A DNA stretch of 64,000 bases from CAZHZT01 sp964537285. Lineage in GTDB: Bacteria > Bacteroidota > Bacteroidia > Chitinophagales > Saprospiraceae. Position 1 is the first letter of the stretch, and the number at the start of each line of letters is the position of its first letter. The stretch lies in NCBI GenBank assembly GCA_964537285.1, contig CAZHZT010000011.1:4128-68127 (forward strand), written 5' to 3'. The notes under the pieces were generated by a model. That model was given only the letters and a program-made list of their open reading frames with translations. It did no database searches and had not been told where the DNA came from. Positions 1 to 8,793 of the stretch are shown one piece after another. The position numbers and the translations under genes are program-made.

Positions 1-2
1 GT

Positions 3-1091
3 TCCGCTGCTCAGGCAAAGCTGGAAGCGAATGAGGAACTGATCAATAAAAACTTATCTAAAATCCTTGAGGAAGCAAGAGACCTTGAAAGAACATACAG
101 GGAGTTGGAAATTTATTTCCGAAATGCTGCACCTTTGAAAGTTAAAAACCTCACATTGGTCAATACGCACCCTGATGTATTAGTTGATGCTGACAGTAAC
201 CTTTTGTATAATTTAATTGAAAAACTCATTACTGATGAGTCTCGTTCAGTAGATCAAAAGAAAGCATATTCACTACTGGTTATTCCAAACCTTTGGCGGA
301 GCAATCGCCCAAAAGATCTTATCGAACGTTACTCCAAGCTGGCTGGTATTGCCCGCATGAGCTTTCTTACTGATTTTGAAGACTGTGAAAGCGTGGAAGA
401 AGTTCTTAAAGAACGGGAAGCACCAAGATGGCAAGGATTTACAGGGCCAGAAGCCTTCCATAGTAAACTCATAATGTTCGCTAATCATTTGGTTTTAAGA
501 GGCTCTCATCCAGGCTTGGATGAAGAAGAAGCACTTCACGGTTCCCCCGCAATGGCTATTGCCGGAAAAATGTATTCGGAAAAAGTATCGCAACCCATCA
601 TGGGGGAAATGAACGGGTCCGTATCCGGTGCCCAAGGCCTTGCATTCCGGACAGTTCAGGATGAAGTAGCCGACTTATCTGATGTAGGTTTGAATGCAAT
701 GATGAATGCCTACGAAAAAGATATGGTTTATGAATGTGCTTCTGCTTTTACGGGAAAAGAATACGCCTTAAAGCGTTATGCTGTAGTTCGTTGCTTTGAT
801 TATGTAAACAGGGTACTTCGTCACTACCTTGGTAAAGTTACCGGTCAACAGCTAGATCGTAAAAGAGCGAACCTTGTTCGAGACACTATACAGGATTTTC
901 TAGACCAATTGGTAGAGCAAAAAATCATTACCTCTGGAAAAGTAACTAAATTCGACTGGAACTCTAGAGTTCCAGATAGAATAGACGTTAATATCGATAT
1001 CGTACCCCTTTGGGCTGTTCGTACATTTGTTTACGCACTTAAAGCAAAAGATAAAAAAGCCGATTCAAGTTTAGAATCAATTAAAGATTAA
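3..1091 (+). CDS. tssC: T6SS contractile sheath large subunit TssC, 5' end outside window
   Basis: The frame is already open at the left edge (SAAQAKLEANEEL...), so the gene begins upstream and only about 362 C-terminal codons are present. A TTG at 105 is internal, not the start. The product resembles the Bacteroidota (T6SSiii) TssC subunit, which with TssB builds the cytoplasmic sheath that contracts around the Hcp tube. Support: the conserved-looking stretch WQGFTGPEAFHSKLIMFAN, a soluble alpha/beta composition, and the hcp and vgrG genes directly downstream. tssB would be expected just upstream, outside the window. The identification rests on family resemblance and context. I am confident it is a sheath subunit, less so of where the true N-terminus lies. 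Confidence 0.85.
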   Translation, partial: SAAQAKLEANEELINKNLSKILEEARDLERTYRELEIYFRNAAPLKVKNLTLVNTHPDVLVDADSNLLYNLIEKLITDESRSVDQKKAYSLLVIPNLWRSNRPKDLIERYSKLAGIARMSFLTDFEDCESVEEVLKEREAPRWQGFTGPEAFHSKLIMFANHLVLRGSHPGLDEEEALHGSPAMAIAGKMYSEKVSQPIMGEMNGSVSGAQGLAFRTVQDEVADLSDVGLNAMMNAYEKDMVYECASAFTGKEYALKRYAVVRCFDYVNRVLRHYLGKVTGQQLDRKRANLVRDTIQDFLDQLVEQKIITSGKVTKFDWNSRVPDRIDVNIDIVPLWAVRTFVYALKAKDKKADSSLESIKD

Positions 1092-1124
1092 TCATTTTTC
1101 ATAACCTTTTAAAAACTCAGTTAA

Positions 1125-1544
1125 ATGGCAGCAGCACATACGGCCATCTTTGAATTGGAAGGGGCCAAAGCGCAAGTTCTGGATTTGAGCTACTCATTTT
1201 CCAGAAGTACTGACCCAGAAAAAGGTCAGCCTACAAAAGTTGTTCGCAACGGTTTTATCAGCATGACTATCCGTTCTGATGAAAAAGAAATGAACGGTAA
1301 AATTATCAAGTGGATGGGAGAGCAGGATAAAGCTAAAGCAGGAAGCATCATTATTTATAAAGATGCAGAACAAACAAAAGAACTCAAAAAAATTGAGTTC
1401 GAGAACGGTTACGTTGTTGGATATCGCGAAAACTTTAACTCTCAAGGAATTAGCGATAATACTGTTGAATCTTTCGAAATTACCGCTGAAAAAGTGAAAG
1501 TAGCTGACGCGGAATTTAACATGAAGTGGCCTGACAGCGAATAA
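1125..1544 (+). CDS. tssD: T6SS tube protein Hcp/TssD
   Basis: A 139-residue protein of the Bacteroidota TssD/Hcp class, which stacks as hexameric rings to form the inner tube expelled by the T6SS. It begins MAAAHTAIFELEGAKAQVLD and is predicted all-beta with one helix. Its length is normal for the family and it has no signal peptide, as expected for a cytoplasmic tube protein. It lies 33 bp after tssC and is followed by a strong hairpin before vgrG. That would let hcp be made in excess over vgrG, as tube stoichiometry requires (inference). Alternative functions are unlikely given the neighbours. Confidence 0.88.
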   Translation: MAAAHTAIFELEGAKAQVLDLSYSFSRSTDPEKGQPTKVVRNGFISMTIRSDEKEMNGKIIKWMGEQDKAKAGSIIIYKDAEQTKELKKIEFENGYVVGYRENFNSQGISDNTVESFEITAEKVKVADAEFNMKWPDSE

Positions 1545-1555
1545 TCGCTGGAAAA

Positions 1556-1608
1556 TTGTACAAAACGAAGATCGTTCTTACCAATAGAACGGGCTTCGTT
1601 CTGTACAA
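1556..1608 (+). terminator. Hairpin between hcp and vgrG (attenuator candidate)
   Basis: An inverted repeat with 23-nt arms (1556-1578 and 1586-1608, three mismatches) and a 7-nt loop lies 11 bp after the hcp stop. There is no clean T-run after the right arm, so it may be a processing or partial termination signal rather than a full intrinsic terminator. Confidence 0.5.
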
Positions 1609-1724
1609 CCCTTGAAAAAACGAGAAAACCTAACAACCGAAACAGCTGAGCCTACGATCTCAAGGAAAAACCGATGTCACTCTCCGCAAAGCTTAAATTA
1701 TTAACCTCTTAATTAGAACTAAAT

Positions 1725-3575
1725 ATGCCTCACGTTGTCCGGACTTCCCTGTCGATTGGTGGTAAAAGAATTCAGGATTATCAATTTACGCGAATATTTA
1801 TTCATCAAACGATCGGCTGGCATCATGATTTTGAGATTCGTTTCCGGCAAGATGCCACCAAAGGAGTTCTTGATGAAAAAGCGAATGATTGGATCGGCAA
1901 GACATGCAATATTGGAATTGACTTAATAGAAGAAAAGCAATTAGAGCTCTCTCCTATTAAAGATTGCTTCATTGGAATTGTTACAAACGTTTCGCTATCA
2001 AGAACCCGCGAAACTGCTGAACTCGTTGTAAAAGGCCAAAGTCCAACGATTGCCGCTGATGATGGTTTTAATACTCGCTCTTTTACAAATAAGAGCCTGG
2101 AGGAAATCGCAGTGGATGTACTAAGAGATTACGAAGATAAATTTCCCGAAAAACCAATTATAGAGCCAAAAGTATCCACTGCTTCCACAGAATATACTGT
2201 TCAGTATAAAGAAAGTAATTTTGAGTTCCTGGCTCGATTAGCCAACCGTTACGGAGAATGGATGTACTACGATGGACTGAAGTTCTATGTTGGCAAACCC
2301 AAAGAAGAAGATCCCATAAAATTAAATTTCGGAGAAAAAAGCTTGATCGATTTCGACCTTTCGGTCAAAGCTGTTCCTTTCAACTTTGAAATGAAAGGCT
2401 ATGACTATACCAAACACGAATCGCTACAGGAGCAAGCTCCTCAAGCTGCAGCTTCAAATACTATCGGTAAAAAAATAATGGACATTTCGAAAAGCCAGCT
2501 TTTCTCAAATGCTACCTCTATACCGATTAACATGTACCTTAATAAAGATGAATTGAAAACCATTGTTAAACGAATGGAGCAGATTCTAATCGATGAAATG
2601 GTAGTAATGAATGGTACCAGCAGGAACCCTTCATTAAAATTAGGTGCTCAAATAGAAGTAAAAGACAAACAACTGGGTGAAAATTATGGAACTTTTGTCA
2701 TCACAAGCCTAACTCATGACATCGCTCAGGGAGGGGATTATTTCAACCAATTTGAAGCTGTACCCGTAGAAGTTGCTACGCCTCCTTTGAGTACAAAAAT
2801 TGAACCGCCTTTCTGCGAAACTCAACTTGCCAAAGTAACAGACATAGAAGATGAAGATAGTTTAGGACGTATTAAAGTTCAGTTTATCTGGCAGGAAGGA
2901 ACTGAAGAAAAAACTCCATGGTTACGTGTAGCCTCGCCTTACACAGGAAAAGATAAAGGATTTTATATAATCCCTGAAAAAGATGATCAGGTAGTAGTAG
3001 CATTCGAGGATAATCATCCGGAAAAACCTTTTGTTCTTACTAGTATGTATAACGCTGAGGCCAAGCCAGAGTACTACGAAACCAATAACTACTACTTTGG
3101 CTTTAAGACAAAATCCGGAGACGAGTGGAAATTCGAAGGCGATAAGAATACCTTTTCAGTGAATACTAAAAATAAAATATCCCTTACTGCTACTAACAAT
3201 ATTGTCCTTACAGTAGGTGATAGTTCTATTAATATAGAAAAAGAGAATATTAAAATAACCTCCAAAAATATTGAACTCGACGGAGAGACCATATACATCG
3301 GGTCTTCCCGTACAAATACAATTGAGTTGATTTCTGGAGGAGTCATTGAACTTGGCAACGATAGTTCAGCATCAAGTACAATTAATATTTGGGGAACTAC
3401 CACAAATATAGAGGGAGATAATCTTACTGTTGAAGGAACTGCAAGTGCCGTAGTCGAAGCTCCTGAAATAACCATAGAAGGAAGCTCAAGTGTAACGGTA
3501 GAAGGCGCTACAGTTCATATAGATGCATCTGGTAATGCCATTATTGAGGGATCAAACGTTAAGCTTAACCCATAG
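1725..3575 (+). CDS. vgrG: T6SS spike protein VgrG/TssI
   Basis: The 616-residue spike trimer subunit that caps the Hcp tube and carries effectors. Domains in order: a gp27-like hub (about 1-350), a gp5-like OB fold (about 365-450, with DEDSLGRIKVQFIW and TPWLRVASPYTG, the usual VgrG base-plate motifs), then a repetitive beta-helical needle (about 460-616, many short I/V-rich repeats such as ITIEGSSSVTVEG). Length is typical of an unfused VgrG and no enzymatic extension is seen, so cargo is probably carried by separate adaptor and PAAR proteins, as the next four genes suggest. The start ATG at 1725 follows an AT-rich leader after the hcp hairpin. Confidence 0.93.
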   Translation: MPHVVRTSLSIGGKRIQDYQFTRIFIHQTIGWHHDFEIRFRQDATKGVLDEKANDWIGKTCNIGIDLIEEKQLELSPIKDCFIGIVTNVSLSRTRETAELVVKGQSPTIAADDGFNTRSFTNKSLEEIAVDVLRDYEDKFPEKPIIEPKVSTASTEYTVQYKESNFEFLARLANRYGEWMYYDGLKFYVGKPKEEDPIKLNFGEKSLIDFDLSVKAVPFNFEMKGYDYTKHESLQEQAPQAAASNTIGKKIMDISKSQLFSNATSIPINMYLNKDELKTIVKRMEQILIDEMVVMNGTSRNPSLKLGAQIEVKDKQLGENYGTFVITSLTHDIAQGGDYFNQFEAVPVEVATPPLSTKIEPPFCETQLAKVTDIEDEDSLGRIKVQFIWQEGTEEKTPWLRVASPYTGKDKGFYIIPEKDDQVVVAFEDNHPEKPFVLTSMYNAEAKPEYYETNNYYFGFKTKSGDEWKFEGDKNTFSVNTKNKISLTATNNIVLTVGDSSINIEKENIKITSKNIELDGETIYIGSSRTNTIELISGGVIELGNDSSASSTINIWGTTTNIEGDNLTVEGTASAVVEAPEITIEGSSSVTVEGATVHIDASGNAIIEGSNVKLNP

Positions 3576-3759
3576 AAGAAAAGCAATTATTTTGCTATTA
3601 GCTTTTTCCAATAGGTGCTTAGCTTATATTCCTTAATTCCTGGCTTGTCAGAACAGGCTTCTCATTGGAATTAAACTGAAATCAATAAATCATAACCAAT
3701 TCAAATCAACCGTTTACAAGCAAAAACCGATAGCTAAATAAATTCAAACCTTAAAAAAT

Positions 3760-4221
3760 ATGAATAGTCGCACCTCGCTTTTAGTTAATAACTTACCAGA
3801 AAAGAAAAAAGAAGCTGACAATAAAAGCGCATCAAAAGAGGTCTTAGCTTTTAAAAATGGATGTCGTCTTATTCTGGAACAAAGGGGAGGGAACGAGGTC
3901 GTTCAATTGATGAGCCATTCAGGAGAAATTGCAATTTCTATCCACATGAAGGAAGAGGGCCCAGTGATTCGCCTTACCGGAGCATCTGTAGAGCTTCAGG
4001 CTACTAAAAAGATATCTTTTGAAAGCCCAAGTATTGAGCTTAATGCACAAGAGATTATTAAGATTAGTTCAAAAGGAGATTATCATCAAGAAATAGAAGG
4101 AGACGTACATAGCGCGGCCAGAATACAGCATATAAAAGCTGATTTAGGAAACGTAAATATTGAAGCAAATGATGATGTAAGGCTAAATGGAGAACGAGTT
4201 AAGTTAAACTGTACAGATTAA
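3760..4221 (+). CDS. Stand-alone VgrG needle-like protein
   Basis: 153 residues. After a charged N-terminus (about 1-28) the rest reads like the C-terminal beta-helix of VgrG (AFKNGCRLILEQRG, then ISFESPSIELNAQEIIKISSKGD and NVNIEANDDVRLNGERVKLN). The gp27 and OB-fold parts are absent. It is followed without any gap by a DUF2169 gene (TAA then ATG at 4222), so the two are likely made together. It could extend or cap the VgrG needle, or hold an effector for loading (inference). It could also be a decayed second vgrG, but the frame is intact and has its own start. Confidence 0.6.
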   Translation: MNSRTSLLVNNLPEKKKEADNKSASKEVLAFKNGCRLILEQRGGNEVVQLMSHSGEIAISIHMKEEGPVIRLTGASVELQATKKISFESPSIELNAQEIIKISSKGDYHQEIEGDVHSAARIQHIKADLGNVNIEANDDVRLNGERVKLNCTD

Positions 4222-5178
4222 ATGAAACTCAAAAATAAAACCCCCTATTCATCAATGATGTTCAAGATGGTCTTGTCTGAAGATCGTTTTGCGGCAGCCG
4301 TGATAGCCAGAGTAACATATGATATTCAATCAGGAAATGCTTTTCCTAAAGAACAACCTCTGGTTCCTTTGTCAGGCGAAGTTCGTGAATCCCAATTCGG
4401 ACCTTTGGAAAGTGATTTTGTGTTTAGAAGAGGAGGTGTAGATATATTTGTTTTTGGCAATGCAATTGCCCCAAACGAGAAGCCCACAGCACAAATGAAA
4501 GTAGAAGTAAGGGTTGGGAACAGGATTGCACATCAATTGTGGGTTTTTGGAGATCGTTTCTGGAAGGATAATATTATGGGGGGACTATCTATAAGTAATC
4601 CAAAACCTTTTGTAAAGATGCCATTATCCCTATTCAATAGTTTTGGAGGAAAAGCAGAATGGGATGGCCTGGAAATTCCGTACCCCAGTAACCCTTACGG
4701 AAAAGGCTTTTACTGGACCAAGGAAGAGGCAAGTGGTAAACCACTCCCAAATGTTGAAGCGCCCGATCAATTGGTTCAAAGCTGGAAAGATAGACCCGAT
4801 CCTGCAGGATTTGTTCAAGTACCCCTGGGTGGGGTAAGGATGAAAGGAAATGTTGAACATGAAAAAGGGACAATCACCAAAATCAGTCCGAAAATTTTCA
4901 ATGCCGCCTTTCCACAGATGATTGCAGAAGAAATAAATCCTGGGGAACAAATAATAGTGAAGGGAATGAGTCCAAAGAAAGATTTTTCTTTTACCGTTCC
5001 AAAACATGAGCTTTTTACAGAAATTAAACTGGGAGAAAACATAAGTGAACGCCCTCTTAAAATAGATCAAATCGGCATTTTTCCAGAATTAAAGAAAGTC
5101 TTTATTACATATCGGTTTCCTTTTAGATATAAGTTTACCCCAATGCAAAAAAGAGAGTGTGTATTATTTGAAAGGTAG
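4222..5178 (+). CDS. DUF2169-family T6SS adaptor, first copy
   Basis: 318 residues with the features of DUF2169 proteins. These are encoded beside vgrG and PAAR genes and are thought to act as adaptors or chaperones that load effectors on the spike. Visible marks: the N-terminal FKMVLSEDRFAAAVIARVTYD, the basic/aromatic segment GNRIAHQLWVFGDRFWKD, and a tryptophan-rich centre. It is cytoplasmic, with no signal peptide. It starts directly at the stop of the VgrG-needle gene and precedes the PAAR-like gene by 16 bp. A second, more distant DUF2169 gene lies on the other side of the PAAR gene. Family assignment is by pattern; the cargo is unknown. Confidence 0.75.
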   Translation: MKLKNKTPYSSMMFKMVLSEDRFAAAVIARVTYDIQSGNAFPKEQPLVPLSGEVRESQFGPLESDFVFRRGGVDIFVFGNAIAPNEKPTAQMKVEVRVGNRIAHQLWVFGDRFWKDNIMGGLSISNPKPFVKMPLSLFNSFGGKAEWDGLEIPYPSNPYGKGFYWTKEEASGKPLPNVEAPDQLVQSWKDRPDPAGFVQVPLGGVRMKGNVEHEKGTITKISPKIFNAAFPQMIAEEINPGEQIIVKGMSPKKDFSFTVPKHELFTEIKLGENISERPLKIDQIGIFPELKKVFITYRFPFRYKFTPMQKRECVLFER

Positions 5179-5194
5179 ATGAAAAATTAAAAAA

Positions 5195-6034
5195 ATGGCT
5201 ATCAGTTGCGCAATATTAAACCCTATATTTCCTTGCATCGGCATTGATGTGCACCAAGTTATAATTCCTGCAACTCCTCCAGCATATGCCCCTTATTTTT
5301 GGCTTCAGGTCCTTGGAGGGCTCCCCGTTGTAGGAAAGGCTAAAAAGTGTGACGATGTATATACCTTTCCTTTTTCATTACCTGCAATGCAAAAAGGAAC
5401 AGATATTGGAAAAATGATCGTACACGTGGGTAATCCAGCTAATATCAAGCTGCCATTTATCATTTTGGGTAGCGGTTCAAAGTCCCACTTTGGATCCAGT
5501 ACGGTCAAAGTTGATGGAGAAACTGTAGGAACGGCATGTATAGTATACGTAAACATTAACCTAAATTGTTGCGACCCTGTAAATTTACCGACAGGAATAG
5601 TTATTGCCCCAAGTACAACCATGGCAGGAATGACGCTGGGAGACTATATAGCTGGGATCGTCAATATGGCTGTAGATATTGCAGTAAGTTACGTAGTTGG
5701 TAAAGCAGTAGGAAAAGCTTTGGGGCCGCTCAGCAGGGTAAGTAATGGAGAAATTGCAAGCATTGCTCCTAGCTTGTTTGTACAAACAGGTAAAGACGCT
5801 TTCAAGCTTACTTCTGATTTTGTAGCTAATGAAGTGGCATCATTTGTTGTCAAAGAAGGAGTAGATTTTCTTAGAGGAGAGTTTAATGAACATGTTTATA
5901 ATTTAGACCCTGACCAGATTGGGGATGCAATAGGTTCCGCAGTAGATGCAGAGCCTGCCAGGTCAATTTTTGAAGACACAGCGATAGAGGATATTGGAGA
6001 CTTTCCGACGGATAGCAACCCACCAATAGCTTAA
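5195..6034 (+). CDS. PAAR-like (DUF4150-type) spike-tip protein with hydrophobic C-terminal extension
   Basis: 279 residues. Residues about 1-140 look like a PAAR-like/DUF4150 tip domain, rich in Pro, Gly and Cys (NPIFPCIGIDVHQVIIPATP, GSGSKSHFGSSTVKVDG, NLNCCDPVNLPTG). Residues about 147-178 (LGDYIAGIVNMAVDIAVSYVVGKA) are long and hydrophobic, followed by an acidic tail. PAAR proteins with such segments are often effectors that cross a target membrane, or carry a separate toxin. No catalytic motif is seen in the tail, so the extension may be a pore-forming, docking or chaperone-binding region (inference). It sits between two DUF2169 genes, the usual context for a spike-tip protein. Confidence 0.72.
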   Translation: MAISCAILNPIFPCIGIDVHQVIIPATPPAYAPYFWLQVLGGLPVVGKAKKCDDVYTFPFSLPAMQKGTDIGKMIVHVGNPANIKLPFIILGSGSKSHFGSSTVKVDGETVGTACIVYVNINLNCCDPVNLPTGIVIAPSTTMAGMTLGDYIAGIVNMAVDIAVSYVVGKAVGKALGPLSRVSNGEIASIAPSLFVQTGKDAFKLTSDFVANEVASFVVKEGVDFLRGEFNEHVYNLDPDQIGDAIGSAVDAEPARSIFEDTAIEDIGDFPTDSNPPIA

Positions 6035-6047
6035 AATTTACGGTGTC

Positions 6048-7199
6048 ATGAAAAAAAGTTATCATTCACAACAAATATCAGGAATTGATGAGGCGAATAA
6101 AAATGTTCTGGCCATCATCGCTAAACGTTCTTATCGAATTGATCCGAGAGGTATTTGTATACCGGATATTGAAACTGTACCGATTATAGAGGATTTGGTT
6201 TTCTATTCTGATACAGAGGACGAAGAAGAGCAGTTAGAACATGATATTGATTTATATCCGGTAAAACCTTACACCGATGTAGTTATTAAAGGCTTTGCTC
6301 AGACCATCGGGCAAAGCAGGGAGTTTCCAGTAGAATTTCAAATTGGTCACCAGGTTAATTCTTTCTTAGCTATCGGTAACCGAAATGCTTTTATGGGAAG
6401 TAACGGAAAAGTGACCTTTTCAAAACCGGAATTAATTGATCGGATTCCACTTAGATATAAATATGCATATGGAGGTAGAGATAAGGTCAGTGAAGCTAAT
6501 TCTGCAAAGTACTCTCAAGAAGTAACTAAGGCGATTCCAGACGATATTAACTGGAAGATGGGTAGCGAATATGCCTACCCTCGTAATCTTGTGGGTAAAG
6601 GATATCTTGTTCACAAGACCAAGGATGGCATAGAGCAATTAGAATTGCCAAACTTTGAAGACCTGAAAGAACGTTTAAACCCCGAAACAATAGCCTCCGG
6701 GAATCCAAAAGCTTGGACCAGAATGCCGATCCCAAGATGTACAGATTGGGTTGACCCCTGGTTCTTCCCCAGAAGAATGTACTATGGAATTTCGCCGCTA
6801 AGGGCAAATCCAACGAATAACATAACTGAAATTTCCAGAGGCTGGGCCAACCCAAACATCATGAATAATATTCGACCTAAGAAAAAGTTTTCTTTTAGGT
6901 GTATGAATGGTGCATCCTTGGGTTTACAGTTCCCTTTCCTAAAGGGAAACGAAGAATGTCGGTTGATCAATATCTATCCCAACCGTCCGGATTTTAGGTT
7001 CCGCTTACCAGCTGATATCCCTGAACTTTGGGTGGATGGGAGAAATGGTAAATTAAAAGAAACTACATCCGTTTTACAAACAATCATCATTGAACCTGAA
7101 GAAGATAGGCTTTCTGTCGTTTGGAGAGGAAATGCTCCTGCAAAGCGTGAATATTTAGAAACCGAGTTAAAAGAAATGCCCTTTAAAGTAGCTTGGTAA
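6048..7199 (+). CDS. DUF2169-family T6SS adaptor, second copy
   Basis: 383 residues, again DUF2169-like but longer. It has VLAIIAKRSYRI near the N-terminus, an acidic insert (SDTEDEEEQLEHD), then PYTDVVIKGFAQ, RYKYAYGGRD, a run ending WTRMPIPRCTDWVDPWFFP, and a conserved-looking C-terminal WRG. It lies 13 bp after the PAAR-like gene, so spike tip and adaptor are probably co-translated. Two different DUF2169 proteins around one PAAR gene suggest that each handles a different partner: needle protein or tip on one side, an effector on the other (inference). Confidence 0.75.
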   Translation: MKKSYHSQQISGIDEANKNVLAIIAKRSYRIDPRGICIPDIETVPIIEDLVFYSDTEDEEEQLEHDIDLYPVKPYTDVVIKGFAQTIGQSREFPVEFQIGHQVNSFLAIGNRNAFMGSNGKVTFSKPELIDRIPLRYKYAYGGRDKVSEANSAKYSQEVTKAIPDDINWKMGSEYAYPRNLVGKGYLVHKTKDGIEQLELPNFEDLKERLNPETIASGNPKAWTRMPIPRCTDWVDPWFFPRRMYYGISPLRANPTNNITEISRGWANPNIMNNIRPKKKFSFRCMNGASLGLQFPFLKGNEECRLINIYPNRPDFRFRLPADIPELWVDGRNGKLKETTSVLQTIIIEPEEDRLSVVWRGNAPAKREYLETELKEMPFKVAW

Positions 7200-7233
7200 A
7201 AAAGCTATTTTTGATATTAAAAACAATTGTCTC

Positions 7234-7629
7234 ATGATTTTTAGAATTTTATTTCCACTTTTAGGGCTGCTGTTCATCGTTTTTACTTACTGGACATTGA
7301 GAAGTGCCTTAAGCTTTGTAAAAGATGGCACCAAGGTATCTGCCCTGGTTAAAGCCGCTATTCCGTCTACCGACGGGGGGTTCTATCCATTATTTGAATA
7401 TCAAGTAAATGGAAAAACATTTGAAAATAGTATTGATAATAGCTCTCCCAAATGGCCTTATAGAATTGGTACTCAGCAGGATATTATTTGTCATAATAAA
7501 AACCCCAACAAAATAAAGGTCGTTTCTTTCGGCGGCTTATTTCTTGCACCAATAGCATTGTCTTGCGTAGGGATCGTTTTACTGACTATATCGACTTGGA
7601 ACTACTGGTATGTGTATATCTTTAAATAA
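7234..7629 (+). CDS. DUF3592-like small membrane protein
   Basis: 131 residues with a transmembrane segment at each end (about 4-24 and 102-124). Between them is a beta-rich loop of the DUF3592 pattern (GGFYPLFEYQVNGKTF and ICHNKNPNKIKV). The function of the family is unknown. Lying just after the PAAR/DUF2169 set, it could be an immunity-type protein protecting the membrane from a pore-forming effector, but this is only a positional guess. Confidence 0.6.
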   Translation: MIFRILFPLLGLLFIVFTYWTLRSALSFVKDGTKVSALVKAAIPSTDGGFYPLFEYQVNGKTFENSIDNSSPKWPYRIGTQQDIICHNKNPNKIKVVSFGGLFLAPIALSCVGIVLLTISTWNYWYVYIFK

Positions 7630-7646
7630 AAACTAAAACTTGTTTT

Positions 7647-8168
7647 ATGGCCTATTCCCTTGATCCGAATGAAGTAAAAAAGGTGATTGATAAAAAGATT
7701 AAGAATAAACCCTACAACAGGGATCAGTTCATGTACTATCATCTGAATAGAAACCACTTTAACGTGGGAAATGAAGTGACCAGACTTACCCAAATTGCCG
7801 ATAAACGATATAAGGACAACTTAGGGTTCGAATGGCTGGAAGTATCCGTATTAAAAAATTTTTTCCATATGCCTAAAGGCAACTGGGCCGGAAGTCTTCT
7901 GGGAGTTGCCGAACCCTACAGCCGTAAATTCTTAAGAGATGATAATATAAGTGGTTTGGGCGGCGAGTTCGAAATGATCATTAGAAAAGATGGAAAAAGA
8001 ATCGATGCCTTAACTCATGAAGGCTATCAGGAAACTTACAATTTTGGAAAAACTCGGAATGCATCTATTCATAAATTACTTGATGTTGACCCCCATATGG
8101 AAAATAATCAATATACGATAAAAAAGAATACCGGTAGCGTCTTTATACAATTTTTAAATAGGGAGTAG
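7647..8168 (+). CDS. Unrecognised 173-residue protein in T6SS locus
   Basis: I do not recognise a family. The protein is basic and soluble, with no signal peptide or membrane segment. Notable stretches are YYHLNRNHFNVGNEVTRLTQ at about 32-51 and a His/Asp-containing THEGYQETYNFGKTRNASIH near residue 130. It begins 17 bp after the DUF3592 gene and is followed by a coiled-coil protein. Position among spike and baseplate genes fits either a cargo effector or a structural accessory; nothing in the sequence decides. Confidence 0.55.
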   Translation: MAYSLDPNEVKKVIDKKIKNKPYNRDQFMYYHLNRNHFNVGNEVTRLTQIADKRYKDNLGFEWLEVSVLKNFFHMPKGNWAGSLLGVAEPYSRKFLRDDNISGLGGEFEMIIRKDGKRIDALTHEGYQETYNFGKTRNASIHKLLDVDPHMENNQYTIKKNTGSVFIQFLNRE

Positions 8169-8207
8169 AAACTACCAATCATTTACCAAAACCCAAAATC
8201 TATCATC

Positions 8208-8756
8208 ATGGCTAGTTATATGCACTTCAGAAAACGAGAACAAGAACTAGAATATCTCAAAGAACAGCAAGGGCTGCTCGACAAGGAAATTGATAAATTT
8301 ATTACTGCTACCAATTCCGTTCTTTCAAAAGATGTAGCGATTGAATTAGATTCTGAGAAGATGAATGAACTGCAATTGAACTTAAGAAAATTGGAAGCAG
8401 ACGTCTTAAATTATAAAGAACGAAATCATCGCTTATCCCGAGCCAAAGCCAGGCATTGGGAAAGACCAGCCCTAATGGGTCCAATCGGGGATATTAGAGG
8501 TTTAAGACGAAAAATTAATAAAAAACTGGAGCGCCTACTGAACCGCATTAGACTAATCAGGGATACCGTATCAAGTGTACAATTCTCCAGAAAAGCCGTC
8601 GCCCTGGAACAAACTGCCAAACAACTAGATCATCTCGTAACGAAAGATCATCAGGGCAACTGGATCGGACTTCAACCTGGAGGGGAAATATTGATGGCTG
8701 TTACATTCTTGTGGGCATTCTTTGCCACCATTGTAAGGAACGAAAGAGATGAGTAG
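8208..8756 (+). CDS. Coiled-coil protein with C-terminal membrane segment
   Basis: 182 residues, mostly charged heptad-like helix (about 5-75 and 95-150, rich in Lys/Glu/Leu/Arg), ending in a hydrophobic stretch GGEILMAVTFLWAFFATIVR just before the C-terminus, so probably tail-anchored in the inner membrane. T6SSiii machines contain single-span envelope proteins (TssO, TssP). Whether this is one of them cannot be told by eye. It is the last gene before a family A palindrome and tssE. Confidence 0.55.
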   Translation: MASYMHFRKREQELEYLKEQQGLLDKEIDKFITATNSVLSKDVAIELDSEKMNELQLNLRKLEADVLNYKERNHRLSRAKARHWERPALMGPIGDIRGLRRKINKKLERLLNRIRLIRDTVSSVQFSRKAVALEQTAKQLDHLVTKDHQGNWIGLQPGGEILMAVTFLWAFFATIVRNERDE

Positions 8757-8793
8757 TAGCTATTTTCATCAGCCTCTTTCAAAGAAATAAATC

